Source: Lumbricus terrestris
Taxonomy: Eukaryota > Annelida > Clitellata > Crassiclitellata > Lumbricidae
Direction: 5' to 3'
DNA: 64,000 bases
NCBI GenBank assembly: GCA_949752735.1
Contig: OX457038.1
Location: 58,951,957 to 59,015,956 of the forward strand
Shown one piece after another: positions 47,661 through 59,561 of this stretch. Every line of letters starts with the position of its first letter. Position 1 is the first letter of the stretch. Both the position numbers and the translations under genes were made by a program. The notes under the pieces are model-generated. The model was not told the origin of the DNA and made no database searches. It was given only the letters and a program-made list of their open reading frames with translations.

Positions 47661-49560
47661 ATTTATATTTTAATCTCATAAATTACAATGTCATTCGATC
47701 TGTGTGTGTGGTTTTTTAAAACCTGATCCATGCTATTCTTGTATCATCATATTATCTGAGCGACTAATCGTATAAATTCTGCTCTTGTATCATCTTATTC
47801 CATGTAATACAATCCAGTGACATATAGGCCTACATTCTGTGGCCTACATGAGGTCTGGACGGTCCTTCCGATGCCAATCAAGAGCAGCAAAGACCATAAA
47901 CCTTGGCATGTGTGTATAAATCCGATGAGATTTTTAGGTCCCTCTGCTCCCCCCCTCCATCAAACCGACAACTCTTTATTGCTCTTCCGAGTCCCGACGG
48001 GTTCACATGTCATGATAAAATAAATGGTAGGCCCCTGTTTGATTCATCGACTTAGCTATTTCGGAAAATTGCGCCTATACTTCAGAGGTGGAGCCCGGTT
48101 TTATGACGATCCTCAATCCAACTATATATAGGTCTATTCGCAATGAGCTTCACATCCCGCTGTCTAAGACCCGCTCAAGTTTCGTCCTGGTTCTAAAGAA
48201 AGTCTCACAAACATAGTCTACATGAAACTTACTTTACAAGTGTTGGTGCGCAAGACCCCGATATAGGGAGCTCACGGCTTGCTTCCAGAGTCCAGACCCC
48301 TAGTGCTTATATTTTAAGGTGACTGACTGTTCCAAACCATGCAGCACGTACGTATACGGGTCGCATCCGCCGCTGCATTCGAATCATCTAGCCTACATTG
48401 ATACTTTCAATCGACCAAACCTCAGGTCTATAAGTATGTTGTAGTATCTAATGTACTGAATCATCTTATACAATTGCCACAACTTATCTAATCTTATACA
48501 ATTGCCACAAATTATCTAATATTATATAATTGCCACAACTTCTGCATGGCGAGCGTGCAATTTCCAGTTAGAAGGAAACTGAGATAAGGAGGGAGGAACA
48601 GAGAGAATTTCTGTAGCGTCTCTACCGTTCTACGGTACCGTATTGGTTAGAAGAGACACCGTATACGCCTAAAAATATCCGTTAATATGGTTGTCTTCTG
48701 ACGTTGTAGAGCGACCTTCGATGGCTGTTCTGGCGGATGAACCGCTGCTTCCGACGTCACGATACAGACGATTTCTCAGATCAAATGTTCTACCTCGACT
48801 GTCCAATGACCAGCAGACAACCGTCTCCCTACCAGCAGACAATCTTTGCCACAACACCAAAGAGCCATCGTCCCACCAGCAAACAACCCTCGCCCAACCA
48901 ACAGACAGCCATCGACCCTGGTGGTACGAAAGCTGTGACGCATGGCTGACGTTAAAAACCAGCCAGTGAACAACTGCGAGACAGATTATAATCGGCATCA
49001 GTCACAATCAGTGTAAAAAAATAACTGTGGGTGCGGGGCAATGATCCACTTGGAATTGGCCGGGGTGTGAAAAACAGACTTTACTATGGAGCTCTAAGAG
49101 ACGCTGGGGGTTGAAACCAACCCCACCCTCCATCCCCGCAATTCTCACCCTGGTCACAATGTAAAAATTGCGAATTGAATGCTAGAGATAAGAATTTTTA
49201 CGGTGACGCATGGTAACATTAAAACCGTCGAACTCGGGCGACTCGGCAGATGGCGTAATGTTGCACAGCTCCATGTCTACCGTAACGATCTTCTCAGACG
49301 AACCCGGCCTGGTCCGAAAGCATAACATGACTGTAATATGTGTAATTGTATATAATATATAAATGTAAATAATTATATATACATATATTGGCATTTCCGG
49401 ATTTCATGATCGTTGTGCGTGTTTTTGCTCGAATCTAGCCTATAGCCTAAGAACTACTAGCCTATACCTTAACCCTTTACCAGTTCATTTTTAAATTTTA
49501 AACCCGTTTTCAGCGGATTTACTCGGGGCAAACGCGTAAAGGATTAATTTGTCATGGTAG
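47661..49560. other. No gene recognised
   Basis: AT-rich sequence with tandem TAATCTTATACAATTGCCACAA units near 48465-48540. Around 49010-49130 there is a diverged copy of 26160-26270 (ATGGAGCTCTAAGA-A...GGTTGAAACC). It may hold the missing GPCR exon, but no exon could be supported. Confidence 0.4.
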
Positions 49561-49567
49561 GCCTAGG

Positions 49568-49569
<2 letters not shown>

Positions 49570-49602
<33 letters not shown>

Positions 49603-49699
49603 TTTAGGCCTACACCATTTCCAATGTCTATGTATACAGGGAACCGTTATTGACGACCAGTGAAATTAATCGATTTAGAATAAACGGAGAATCATATAC

Positions 49700-49781
<82 letters not shown>

Positions 49782-49835
49782 ACCTCTATGAAAAAACCAT
49801 TTCTTAATTTCCTGCCTTGCATTTTAAACTATTGC

Positions 49836-49886
<51 letters not shown>
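49570..49886. repeat. (TA)n tracts and (GAC)n tract
   Basis: (TA)n at about 49570-49600 and 49705-49778, (GAC)n at 49839-49886. Confidence 0.95.
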
Positions 49887-49887
<1 letters not shown>

Positions 49888-50920
49888 TAAATCAAAAACT
49901 TAACAGTGGTCATTGTGTTCTGCTCCTCCTGAAAAATACCTGCAGGCGCCCATTATAAAGGAGTTCCTGACCTGTGTAGTATTGTAATCTATGGGATTGA
50001 TGTAGGGCTGTATACGCCTACAATTCAGCTGAAGCGCAAGCAGGCAGCCTGCTTATAAGTTCAAGAGGCTCTTGGTAGGTGCATAAACGGTCCTTGCATT
50101 TGGGGTGCTATAATGATGATCATGAGCAACAGCTGCTGGCATGGCCTTTCAAAAGCAACGCCTAGAATCTGAAGACACTTAAATCTGTTGTTTACATACG
50201 TCATTTTCCAGAGTGAGCCAAGTTCCACGGATATAGTACTCAACGGGTGACTTTATGTTCTCAGAAAGGTTAAGAGGTGCATGTATATTTATAGATGTCT
50301 AAAGCATTTCCCTGCTGAGAGGCGCTCCCAGTACTGAGAGCCCATGAGAATAGAGAAGTCTAGAGAGTAGTAGAGACAACACGCAGCTTTGCAACATTAA
50401 CCCAGTTAAAATCATGGGGAAAAAGTAAGAGGAAACCCATTCCATAGCAAGAGACCAGCCAACGCATATGCATGGTGGTGGGCAATAGCAGGCCGAGCTA
50501 CCAGCAGGTCACTTCAGTCTAAGGAACTGAGACGATGATCACTGAGGATGTCAGTAAAGAGGCGAGGTACAGGTCAGTCAACCAAATGCAAGCAACGGAT
50601 GGAATGGGATTCATCACGCAACAGCTATGCCTGCACATGGAGGATGGCACCATTAGCAGACAAAGGAAGGGATGATGTCCAAAGTTATGATGTTTTAACA
50701 AACGGACGACCAGTTGTAGCACCTTCGACAAGTGCAAAAAGGTGCAACATAAATGTCTAAAGACATGCATACAATATTTAAAGAGTAACTTGACGAGCAG
50801 CTATAAACTCACAGAGCATCAATTGACAGCAGCTCAAAACTAATCTGAAGATCAGGTCAATCACCAATTTACTCAACTAGTCCAGAAACAGCCTCTCTAA
50901 CTACACACACACAATAGTCT

Positions 50921-51427
<507 letters not shown>

Positions 51428-52329
51428 TGAGACCTAATTGGGAGACTTCATTATTTACACTTTCATCATCATTCAGAACAATAGCTAGGCCTACTGCTTC
51501 CATGTAAATTGTACTTCCTGTAACTGATGTCGATTGTTGAAGATCATAAAAGAATAATGATAATAAAAAGTGGTAATGATAAAAATGATAATAAGAGCAG
51601 CAACAATTGAAATGCTAATAATAATAGCAATAATAATGATAATTATAATAATTATTAATAATTACCAATTATAATGAGATAATAAAGAATGTTTCCATTA
51701 TAGACCTACCTACAACACAATGGAGACTTGAATCTCCAACGCAAATGAATCTCCAACGCATAGTTTCTTAGAGCCTGGTGGATTCTTTCTACCTAGAAAG
51801 TGAAATAATTGAAATACCAGTATTATTATTTATTGTTATTATTGTTATTTATGTGCATCAACTATTCTCCGTCTTGTTAAGGCCACGCTATTCGCGCGAC
51901 CAAATCCGGCTGAATAGCGTAGTGAGTGCATGGTGGACGCAACTTTGATCTTGAAATCAGCCAGTCAAGTCACTCCAAGCCATAACCGTCATCACCACCA
52001 CCACCACCATCATCATCATCGTGGTTTAATATGTATCAAAATGATTGCGCTAATTAATGAAAATAACTCTAAAAGTATTGTAGCGATGTTTACATGTTTG
52101 GATTATTTCGGCGATGACGTCATAATGTACGTTGCCATGGTACCGTTCTTCCTTCTTGGAATCCTTTTTTAGAAAGCCTTCCAAGAGAGTAGTTTGCGAG
52201 TGGATTGTTTTAGAGATTTCGGTGGCTTGTGCAGGACAGTTTCATTTTTCTTCTTCTTTCTTCTCGTTCCTTGTTAGTTCTCGTTCCCGTTAGTATAGTT
52301 TAAGTAGTTTTTCTTCTCGTTTTTTCATT

Positions 52330-52340
52330 GTATATATTTC
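52330..52340 (+). promoter_or_regulatory. TATA-like box upstream of the 52438 gene
   Basis: TATATATTTCG lies about 100 bp before the start codon, a reasonable core promoter distance. Only the motif supports it. Confidence 0.3.
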
Positions 52341-52437
52341 GTGACAGTTGCTAAACAGTTATCGTCTTCCATCGGATTACGATCTAATTTCTCGAAAACC
52401 TCTTTGGATATTATCGACCATTTAGCACTTTTTTACG

Positions 52438-53235
52438 ATGCTTCGTCGTCTGTTCCGAGTCCTTGGTCGACCCCCTGCGAGCGTCGGTCTGACCCAATCG
52501 TCGGACGTGGTGACGGAGGAGGACAGCGTGTCTGAGGCTGCTCTTCCTGTTACGGCGACGGCTGTCGTCGGAGCGAAGGAGGGCAGTGGAAAGAGATGGA
52601 GACGACTGCGGAAGGTCCTCTCTCGCAGGAACGTCACTCCAACCGAGGCTCCTGCCTCTTCGTCTGCTGCTGCTGCTGCCGCTGCTCGTACAGACCCCGT
52701 CTCTGTCAGCGCCACCTCAGATTCCGCGTCTGCCTCCACTGATAGCGCTGAAGCTGCTCGAATGGACGCACTGGCTCAGGCCCGCACGTTCGCCCTCGCA
52801 AGACGATCGGCTGCTGAGGAAACGCGTCTGCACTTCGAGAGGACCTTCCGGGAGATGGTGGCAATGTACCGATGGGATGCGAACTTGGACGAGAAGACGG
52901 AGGATGAGGAGGATGAAAAGACTGCTCTCGTTGCGGCTTTCACGGAAAGAAATGAGAGCGAAAGTAAGGTGGTGGCCTGGCTTGGCAACCCAGCGAATGA
53001 AGGGCTCGTCAGGGACGCCACTGACCTGACCAGGGACAGCGCGGAGACCGTCTTCCTGGTAGACGCTGTTCCAGCCGCTGAGTGTGAGTGGGACGCCCCG
53101 GACGTCTCGGACGACTGCACTCCTCCAGCAACGCCACCACCACCACCACCACCACTACCACCACCACCTCCACCACCACAGGAACCAGACGAAGACGATG
53201 ACAACCGCCGCTGCTGCTGGTGGTGCTGCTTCTAA
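52438..53235 (+). CDS. Unrecognised 265-aa protein with Pro-rich region and CCWWCCF tail
   Basis: This is a single open frame from ATG at 52438 to TAA at 53233-53235. It is GC-rich and coding-like, unlike the AT-rich flanks. I do not recognise a family. The N-terminus is basic (MLRRLFRVLGR, later KRWRRLRKVLSRR). An Ala/Ser-rich stretch follows at about residues 70-110, then a charged, probably helical segment (about 110-190) with an acidic run EDEEDEK. Near 229-250 there is a Pro tract coded by a CCA/CCT microsatellite, then an acidic EPDEDDDN. The last residues are RRCCWWCCF, which could be palmitoylated; it is not a CaaX box. A TATA-like TATATATTT lies about 100 bp upstream. A consensus donor GTGAGT at 53084-53089 could splice out the Pro/Cys end. 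A related Cys tail recurs at about 54520-54560, so alternative 3' ends are possible. It could be a lineage-specific gene; expression is unproven. Confidence 0.5.
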   Translation: MLRRLFRVLGRPPASVGLTQSSDVVTEEDSVSEAALPVTATAVVGAKEGSGKRWRRLRKVLSRRNVTPTEAPASSSAAAAAAARTDPVSVSATSDSASASTDSAEAARMDALAQARTFALARRSAAEETRLHFERTFREMVAMYRWDANLDEKTEDEEDEKTALVAAFTERNESESKVVAWLGNPANEGLVRDATDLTRDSAETVFLVDAVPAAECEWDAPDVSDDCTPPATPPPPPPPLPPPPPPPQEPDEDDDNRRCCWWCCF

Positions 53236-55818
53236 TTCGAAAGCAGCTGAAAAGACGAAGCAACAAGAGCCACCGATGACTACACCACCACCACCACTAC
53301 CACCACCAACGAACACTGCCGCCGTCGAAGATTCTCATCGTTCGCTCTCACAACGACTAGACCCCCAGTTGTTTGGGTCAGTACGCCAACAACTTTCTCG
53401 CATGATGGTCGTCGACACGATTTTATCGTCTGGTCGTCAAGACGATCGAACCACCACACGAACAGAGCACATCACATATTGCCCGCAAAGGAAGGAGCTA
53501 TCGACGATACCACTCGCACCTACCTCATCATCGAAGGCAGAAACTGACACGGTCTCTGCAGGGATCCGCGGAGAATAAAACGACAAGCAAACCTTCCTAT
53601 TCACAACAGTCCCTGGTACCGAGTACCTCCAGCGTGCCCGTTGTCTGGGTCATTAGACCCATCTGTGCAAAGCGAACAGCATCGCCTCATCCGCTTATAC
53701 GCCGTCGTCGTGCCCGAAACACAGCTCTTGGTCTAGACGTAGCCTATACACTGAGCGCTCGAACCTTATTACCCGTCAGCTCGAAGTGACTTGGGAGTCA
53801 ATGTATAGACAGTTCTGCTGAGCCAATAGCACTGACTGCCCCTGTTCCTAAGAGGAATCCGACATCTATGCCCATCGGCGCCAAAGAAAGGTGCTTCCAG
53901 TGGCTGACAATCCGTTTCCCGGTGACGAGAAGGTCATATACAGCTCGACACTTTCAGCCGCATCAGACTCAAAACCACCGGATCATACCGCCTTGAAACC
54001 GATTCTTCGGTATTTCGTGAGAGTGGCCTTGGCCAGCACTGACCTGAGTCATCTATAACGTTGGGCTAACAAGACCCGAGTGCAGTGCAGACCTGACTAT
54101 GCCTCTGAGACGAAGGCCGACCGATCGTCTACAGCTCCATGCTTGACTGGAGAAGGACTGCAGCCGCGCGTTGAATCAGCGGATGCACAGCGGAGGATCG
54201 TTCGATGTTCTCATGTAGAGATCGAATTAACGACTCGATTGCACCAAGATATTCGACAGAGGACGATGTTCCATCGCTCGACATCTCCGAAGGAACAAAG
54301 GACCACATGGAAAGACCTTTTCTGGTAGAACCGGACAAGGAAATCGTCGCCGAGGATATCGTGTGGGTGGGGGGAAGGTGGACTGCATCCGGTACACGCC
54401 GGAACGAGAAAGCAAAGACATCATCCAAGGAAGAAAGATAAGAAGGTCTTCTTCTACTTCTCTTCTTCCACCACCACCACCACCACCACCACCACCACCG
54501 CCATCCCAGAGAACAGACGCAGACGATAACACTCGTTGCTGTTGCTGTTGCTGCTTCTTCCCACTTCCAATGCAGCCAAGACATCGCTAATCGCTATACA
54601 GATGAAGTAGAGCAAGAGCAACCGATGACACCACCACCACCACCACCACCACCACCACCACCACCACCAACAGACAATGCTACACCAGACAGATTCACCA
54701 ACACATCCTCAACAGATTCAGCCTCGCCAACTACCAGAGAGATTCATCTGCACCTCTATAACAGACACAGCCTTACCACTGACTGGCCGAGAGATTCACC
54801 TGCACCTCTACAACAGAGACAGTCTTACCACTGACTGGCCGAGAGATTCACCTGCACCTCTACAACAGACACAGCCTTACCACTGACTGGCCGAGAGATT
54901 CACCTGCACCTCTACAACAGAGACAGTCTTACCACTGACTGGCCGAGAGATTCACCTGCACCTCTACAACAGACACAGCCTTACCACTGACTGGCCGAGA
55001 GATTCACCTGCACCTCTACAACAGAGACAGTCTTACCACTGACTGGCCGAGAGATTCACCTGCACCTCTACAACAGACACAGCCTTACCACTGACTGGCC
55101 AGAGATTCACCTGCACCTCTTCAACAGACAGCCTCGCTAACTACCAGAGAGAATCACCAGCAACTCTACAACAGACACAGCCTTACCACTGACTGGCCGA
55201 GAGATTCACCTGCACCTCTTCAACAGACACAACCTTACCACTGACTGACCGAGAGATTCACCTGCACCTCTTCAACAGACAGCCTCGCTAACTACCAGAG
55301 AGAATCACCAGCAACTCTACAACAGACACAGCCTTGCCACTGACTGGCCGAGAGATTCACCTGCACCTCTTCAACAGACACAACCTCACACAGAGCAAGA
55401 ACCGCGGATGACAGCACAATTGCATCCAAAGTTTACAGCAAGTTTACAGCGTGGCTGATTCATTCAGTGCAACTGCCAGACCAGATGCGGATGAAACGAG
55501 AGACAACTTCGAAACGAATTATTCTGAAACGGGAAAACTGTCGAAATCAACCAGTAAAGAACCACAACCCGGAGAACAGCTGATTTCGGCTGGAGAAACC
55601 GACAGAACGCTTTCCTGAGGTCCAGTCTTCGCAGAGACTTCCAACATCGACCAGAAGGACGTAACTGCTGACTGGAGCTCGGCCTTTGCAAGTGCCTAAA
55701 GGCACATGTATGTATTTTAATGTTTAGCCACATCTCATAGCCATTTATTTCTTTGAAGTTCTAGATGCATTTAAGTTCATTATTAATTTATTATCGCATG
55801 ATATTTGTTGCTAATAAA
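53236..55818 (+). other. Probable 3' region of the 52438 gene: duplicated tail, CCA repeats, minisatellite, poly(A) signal
   Basis: The segment at about 53140-53310 (CCA tract, GACGATGAC, CGCTGCTGCTGG...TGCTTCT, then CAACAAGAGCCACCGATGAC) is echoed at about 54470-54650 (CCA tract, GACGATAAC, TTGCTGTTGCTG...TGCTTCT, then CAAGAGCAACCGATGAC). The second copy can be read as a frame ending DDNTRCCCCCCFF plus 11 residues. Stops separate the copies in the genomic frame. The first AATAAA after the array is at 55813-55818. It could be 3' UTR, alternative last exons, or a decayed tandem duplicate. Confidence 0.45.
54730..55385 (+). repeat. 54-bp minisatellite with 108-bp higher-order period
   Basis: Unit CTTACCACTGACTGGCCGAG plus AGATTCACCTGCACCTCTAC plus AACAGACACAGC or AACAGAGACAGT. 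The two spacer variants alternate, giving dimers. Later units include a third type with CTCGCTAACTACCAGAGAGA. The unit length is 18 codons, so a frame can stay open over several units, but single-base deletions shift it. Confidence 0.9.
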
Positions 55819-55904
55819 TTTGCTTGGTATTTACTTCGTGTTTTTGAGACGGCAATTACTATTCGTTGCTTCATAAACTTTGACACACTCGATCACTTCC
55901 AAGA

Positions 55905-56055
55905 TGGATGAATGGATGGATAAACGGATGTATGAATGAATGAATGAATGGATGAATGAATGAGGGAATAAAATGAATGAATGAATGATTCAGGGAATAG
56001 AATGAATGAATGAATGAATGAATGAATGAATGAGGGAATAAAATGAATGAAATGA
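55905..56055. repeat. (ATGA)n/(TGGA)n simple repeat
   Basis: Imperfect GAATGAATGAATG array, directly left of a hAT MITE. Confidence 0.9.
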
Positions 56056-56110
56056 AATGCATACAGCGGAAGAGTGTTTTCGAAGAGACATGAGAAGGTT
56101 TCGATTGCAT

Positions 56111-56424
56111 CAGTGGCGGAGACCTAGGGGGGGACAGGGGGGGACGGTCCCCCCCAATAAAAGTGTTGGGGGGGACGGCCCATGCATTTGTCCCCCCCAA
56201 TGTTTGAGCGTCAAGACTTGTTTGGGCGGCGAAAATAGAAAATTTCGTCGGGATTTGGTCGAGGTTTGGCCGGATGACTAAAAAAAAAAAAAAAAAAAAA
56301 GGTCATCAACTTTTTTGGCGGCGAAAATAGAAAATTTTCCGAGATTTCGCCGGTCGTCAGAAATTTTCGGAAAATCTCGCGTCTTTCCGTCCCCCCCAAT
56401 TCTCGGCGCAGGTCTCCGCCTATG
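56111..56424. mobile_element. hAT-type MITE, 314 bp
   Basis: Ends CAGTGGCGGAGACCTAGG and (right, reverse complement) CATAGGCGGAGACCTGCG. The flanking GATTGCAT is exact on both sides (56103-56110, 56425-56432). The interior has a duplicated GGCGGCGAAAATAGAAAATTT and a run of A near 56281-56300. Confidence 0.9.
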
Positions 56425-56849
56425 GATTGCATAATATTAATGGTCTAGAGTAGCCTATCTGCATATCATAATGACGCGTATTAATGCTTATCTCGTTTCT
56501 TGCAGGTGCCGATGCATTGATGGGTATGAGGAAGGATGGGTATGAAGAAGGATGGGTATATATGAGGAAGTATGAGAGGAGAGAACGTGAATGGGAAAGA
56601 TTGTGGTGATGGCGGGGGGATGGTTGTGTGGCTCGTTTTTGTTTTGTAGTTTTGTGTTTGTAGTTTATGTGTAGTAGTACCTGCCGGGCCTCTGGCGTGG
56701 TTTAAAACCCCGTAAGCTCCTCGCAAAGGCAGGAGGGCCCCTGGCGGCGTTGAACTCCTTCGGGAGCAAGACCCGAAAGCCCAATATTATTTTATTTTGA
56801 ATTTATTATTTTTATTTTGCATTGTGTTGTATTTGTTTTGTGTGGGTTG

Positions 56850-57000
56850 GTGAACCGGGGGATGAGAATGAGGATGAGAAGGATTGGATGGAGAGGGACT
56901 GGATGGAGAGGGACTGGATGGAAAGGAAGAAGTGGATGGAGGTGGAAGTGGATGGAAAGAAGAAGTGGATGGAGGTGGATGGAGGTGGCATCGAGACAAA
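56850..57000. repeat. GGATGGA-rich tandem repeat
   Basis: Variants of GGATGGAGAGGGACT and GAAGTGGATGGAGGTGGA in tandem. Purine-rich on the plus strand; not coding. Confidence 0.8.
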
Positions 57001-57083
57001 GCAGCCGCATGAAACTATGAAGGTCAGCGGAATTTATTAAATTATACATTTTATTCATGGGCGTCCACGCTCCACAGGAATGT

Positions 57084-57334
57084 ACAGAGCCCCTANNNNN
57101 NNNNNNNNNNNNNNNNNNNNNNNNNNNNNNNNNNNNNNNNNNNNNNNNNNNNNNNNNNNNNNNNNNNNNNNNNNNNNNNNNNNNNNNNNNNNNNNNNNNN
57201 NNNNNNNNNNNNNNNNNNNNNNNNNNNNNNNNNNNNNNNNNNNNNNNNNNNNNNNNNNNNNNNNNNNNNNNNNNNNNNNNNNNNNNNNNNNNNNNAAAAT
57301 AAAATATCGCATTATGTCCTTTTAGGGGCTCTGT
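57084..57334. mobile_element. Small inverted-repeat transposon containing the assembly gap
   Basis: ACAGAGCCCCTA on the left and TAGGGGCTCTGT on the right are perfect inverted ends. AGGAATGT flanks both sides exactly (57076-57083, 57335-57342), an 8-bp target duplication. The inside is almost all N. Confidence 0.75.
57096..57295. other. Assembly gap, 200 N
   Basis: A run of exactly 200 N. The round number suggests either a standard gap size or an estimate. Confidence 1.
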
Positions 57335-57539
57335 AGGAATGTCCTGATAGGGGTATACTTTAAAATTGTTGGCACGGTTACACCAACAAGGATGGGATAA
57401 TTAATCCGTTTTCAGCTTAACCAAACTCTGAATTTTTATTCAAATACTGAACTGCAAAGTTTAAATGATTTTGTATAAAGGGGAAATGCCTCTTTACCTC
57501 TGTGAACGCCTATGATTGCTATTGCATTAAGTTTGCAAT

Positions 57540-58512
57540 CAGTGGCTTCTATCCCCCCTAAGCAACCGGGCGCAATCCATTTTCTTCCCCCCCCTTTTTG
57601 GACCGGCCTTCCTCTATGTATGCAATATAATGCAATCTAGCGCATGCCCTCCTCTAGTGGGGGAATGAAGGTTTGTTTGGAGAGGGACAAACGAGCATCC
57701 AGCAGACGATCGGCGAAGCATGTGTAGCGCCGAGAAGGGACCTATAGTATGGGGAGGGAATGTGCCCTTCCCCATAATTTTTTTTGCGATTTCCGCATTG
57801 CAATTTCAGCATTTTAAGCTGTCCTCTTAGCAAAATTACTCTACTGTTTCAGTGGAGGAATTGCTGCCAAAATTGGGCAGCCATATGTTTTGCGCCTCTG
57901 ATCAGTGTGCACTCGGGAGGCGTTACATAAATTTTTAGAGCACAATGCAATACAATAAAATACAATGTAGGTCCTGCATTGTAAGCCCACGTAATAATGA
58001 TGTTGTTTTACTACGTGTTCAAGGACCAAATTTGACCGTCTGAAATTTGAAAGATAACATTGGAGAGAAGCCATTTGAGTTGTGCAAAATAGTATTTGTA
58101 TTAACATTATTTTTTTCAATTATAATATGATTGTATTATTTATTAAAATAGTAAAAACATAATTATAATCATCTAATAGGAAAGTTTTTATAGTATATTA
58201 TAGGCCTAGCTGTTATAGCAGTTCATGTAATTCAAAAATGCAGATAGTAGCCTAACTAAAACTCGAAGTGTATAAAGTGTATACATTTTGCTAAAAACTA
58301 TTAGGCTAGGCCTACCATTTTGTTCAAATTTATATGGAGGGAAAGTATTTTCTGAGGAGGATCTTCCTCCTAGTGATGCCTAGATTGAACGCTGCCCTCC
58401 ATGTCCGAACTTTCCCCCCCAACCGACGTGAATTTTGGCTGTCTTATGATTCCCCCCCTATTTTTCACTGGGCACAAGCTGCGCCCGCCATGTATAGGGA
58501 TAGAAGCCCCTG
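57540..58512. mobile_element. hAT-type element, 973 bp
   Basis: Ends CAGTGGCTTCTATCCCCCC and (right, reverse complement) CAGGGGCTTCTATCCCTA. The flanking TTTGCAAT is exact on both sides (57532-57539, 58513-58520). No transposase frame was seen. Confidence 0.9.
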
Positions 58513-58520
58513 TTTGCAAT

Positions 58521-59561
58521 TAGGTTTATTTAATCAGCGGGCAGACAATTAAGACGCTGCTTCTCTGTAATTATGTGTCTGCTGTTTATGTTTAACTGTT
58601 TAAATGTGGATGTAGAATAGATGGAAATATATCTGTTAGTTTTGATGTAGGCATAATATGCACGCGAGAGTTGGTGATATCAAATGCCAATAATTATTAC
58701 AAGAATCTCAGACTAGTAGATCTACAATGATATGGAAGCTGGGACGGACTCGTTATTGTGATGCAATCTCTCTTTCACAAATGCACACGCTTTTTCTCTT
58801 TGTCTGTCTGTTTGTCTCGCTCTGTCTCTCTCTATCTTTCTCACAAATTGCTTTTAATTCACGCGTTCACTCCTGCAGCAAGTTTAGCCAATATTATTCG
58901 GTCATTCATTGTCTCTGCTTCTCTGTCTGTCTGTCTGTCAGTTACCTTTGCATTTAGTAGGGGAATACGAGACGGTCTTTCTCTTGATCGGCAGCAGTCA
59001 GCTTATATTAGTGCTACTAGGTATATAGAGTAGGCTGGAAGAGGGAGACGCAGGAAGGAAGAGAGGATACATTTTCACAGAAGGCAGATGTTTTGACAAC
59101 TATATAGAGTGCAGACATTGCACAGAAAATGTGTCATTTGATTAACTTCTAAACTGTTGTTTTTACAGTTTTCTTCAATGAAGCGAAGTTGACAATCAGA
59201 CAACCAACCGAGGTCGGTTGCCATGACAACGTCCTCAGCATCCTCAGCACCAGTGGAAGCTGCTTCAATACAGAGAGACTTTTAGGCTGACCGGTTGCAT
59301 CTGAAAACATGATTTGATGGACGAAAAAAGAAAGGAAATAACAGTCTACTTAGGTCAATATTGTGTTGAACTGGATGGCTTTCGAGATCACTTCAGAAGT
59401 TCAGAATTTGAATGAATCTAAAATTGATAATTCCGAACTCATGCGGGCAATGATATATTATTTTAATACATATTCTCTTCGATCACAATGTCTCTTCATT
59501 TTCGTTTTCTGCTTGTAAGGTGTCTGGGCTATTGAGTTTAGGGCAATTCTTTGGCGGGCAA
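58521..59561. other. No gene confirmed
   Basis: AT-rich sequence with TCTG/CT-rich patches near 58800-58840 and 58915-58940. At 59168 a good acceptor (TGTTTTTACAG) precedes TTTTCTTCAATGAAGCG, which could be a last exon of the GPCR in phase 0 but would add only seven residues. Left unassigned. Confidence 0.3.

Noticed and set aside
57055..57325. Open frames spanning the N run
   Set aside because: Undefined bases, no real sequence.
59168..59290. Possible terminal exon of the GPCR after TGTTTTTACAG
   Set aside because: Phase 0 reading stops after seven residues; the longer frame is not in phase and does not look like a receptor tail.
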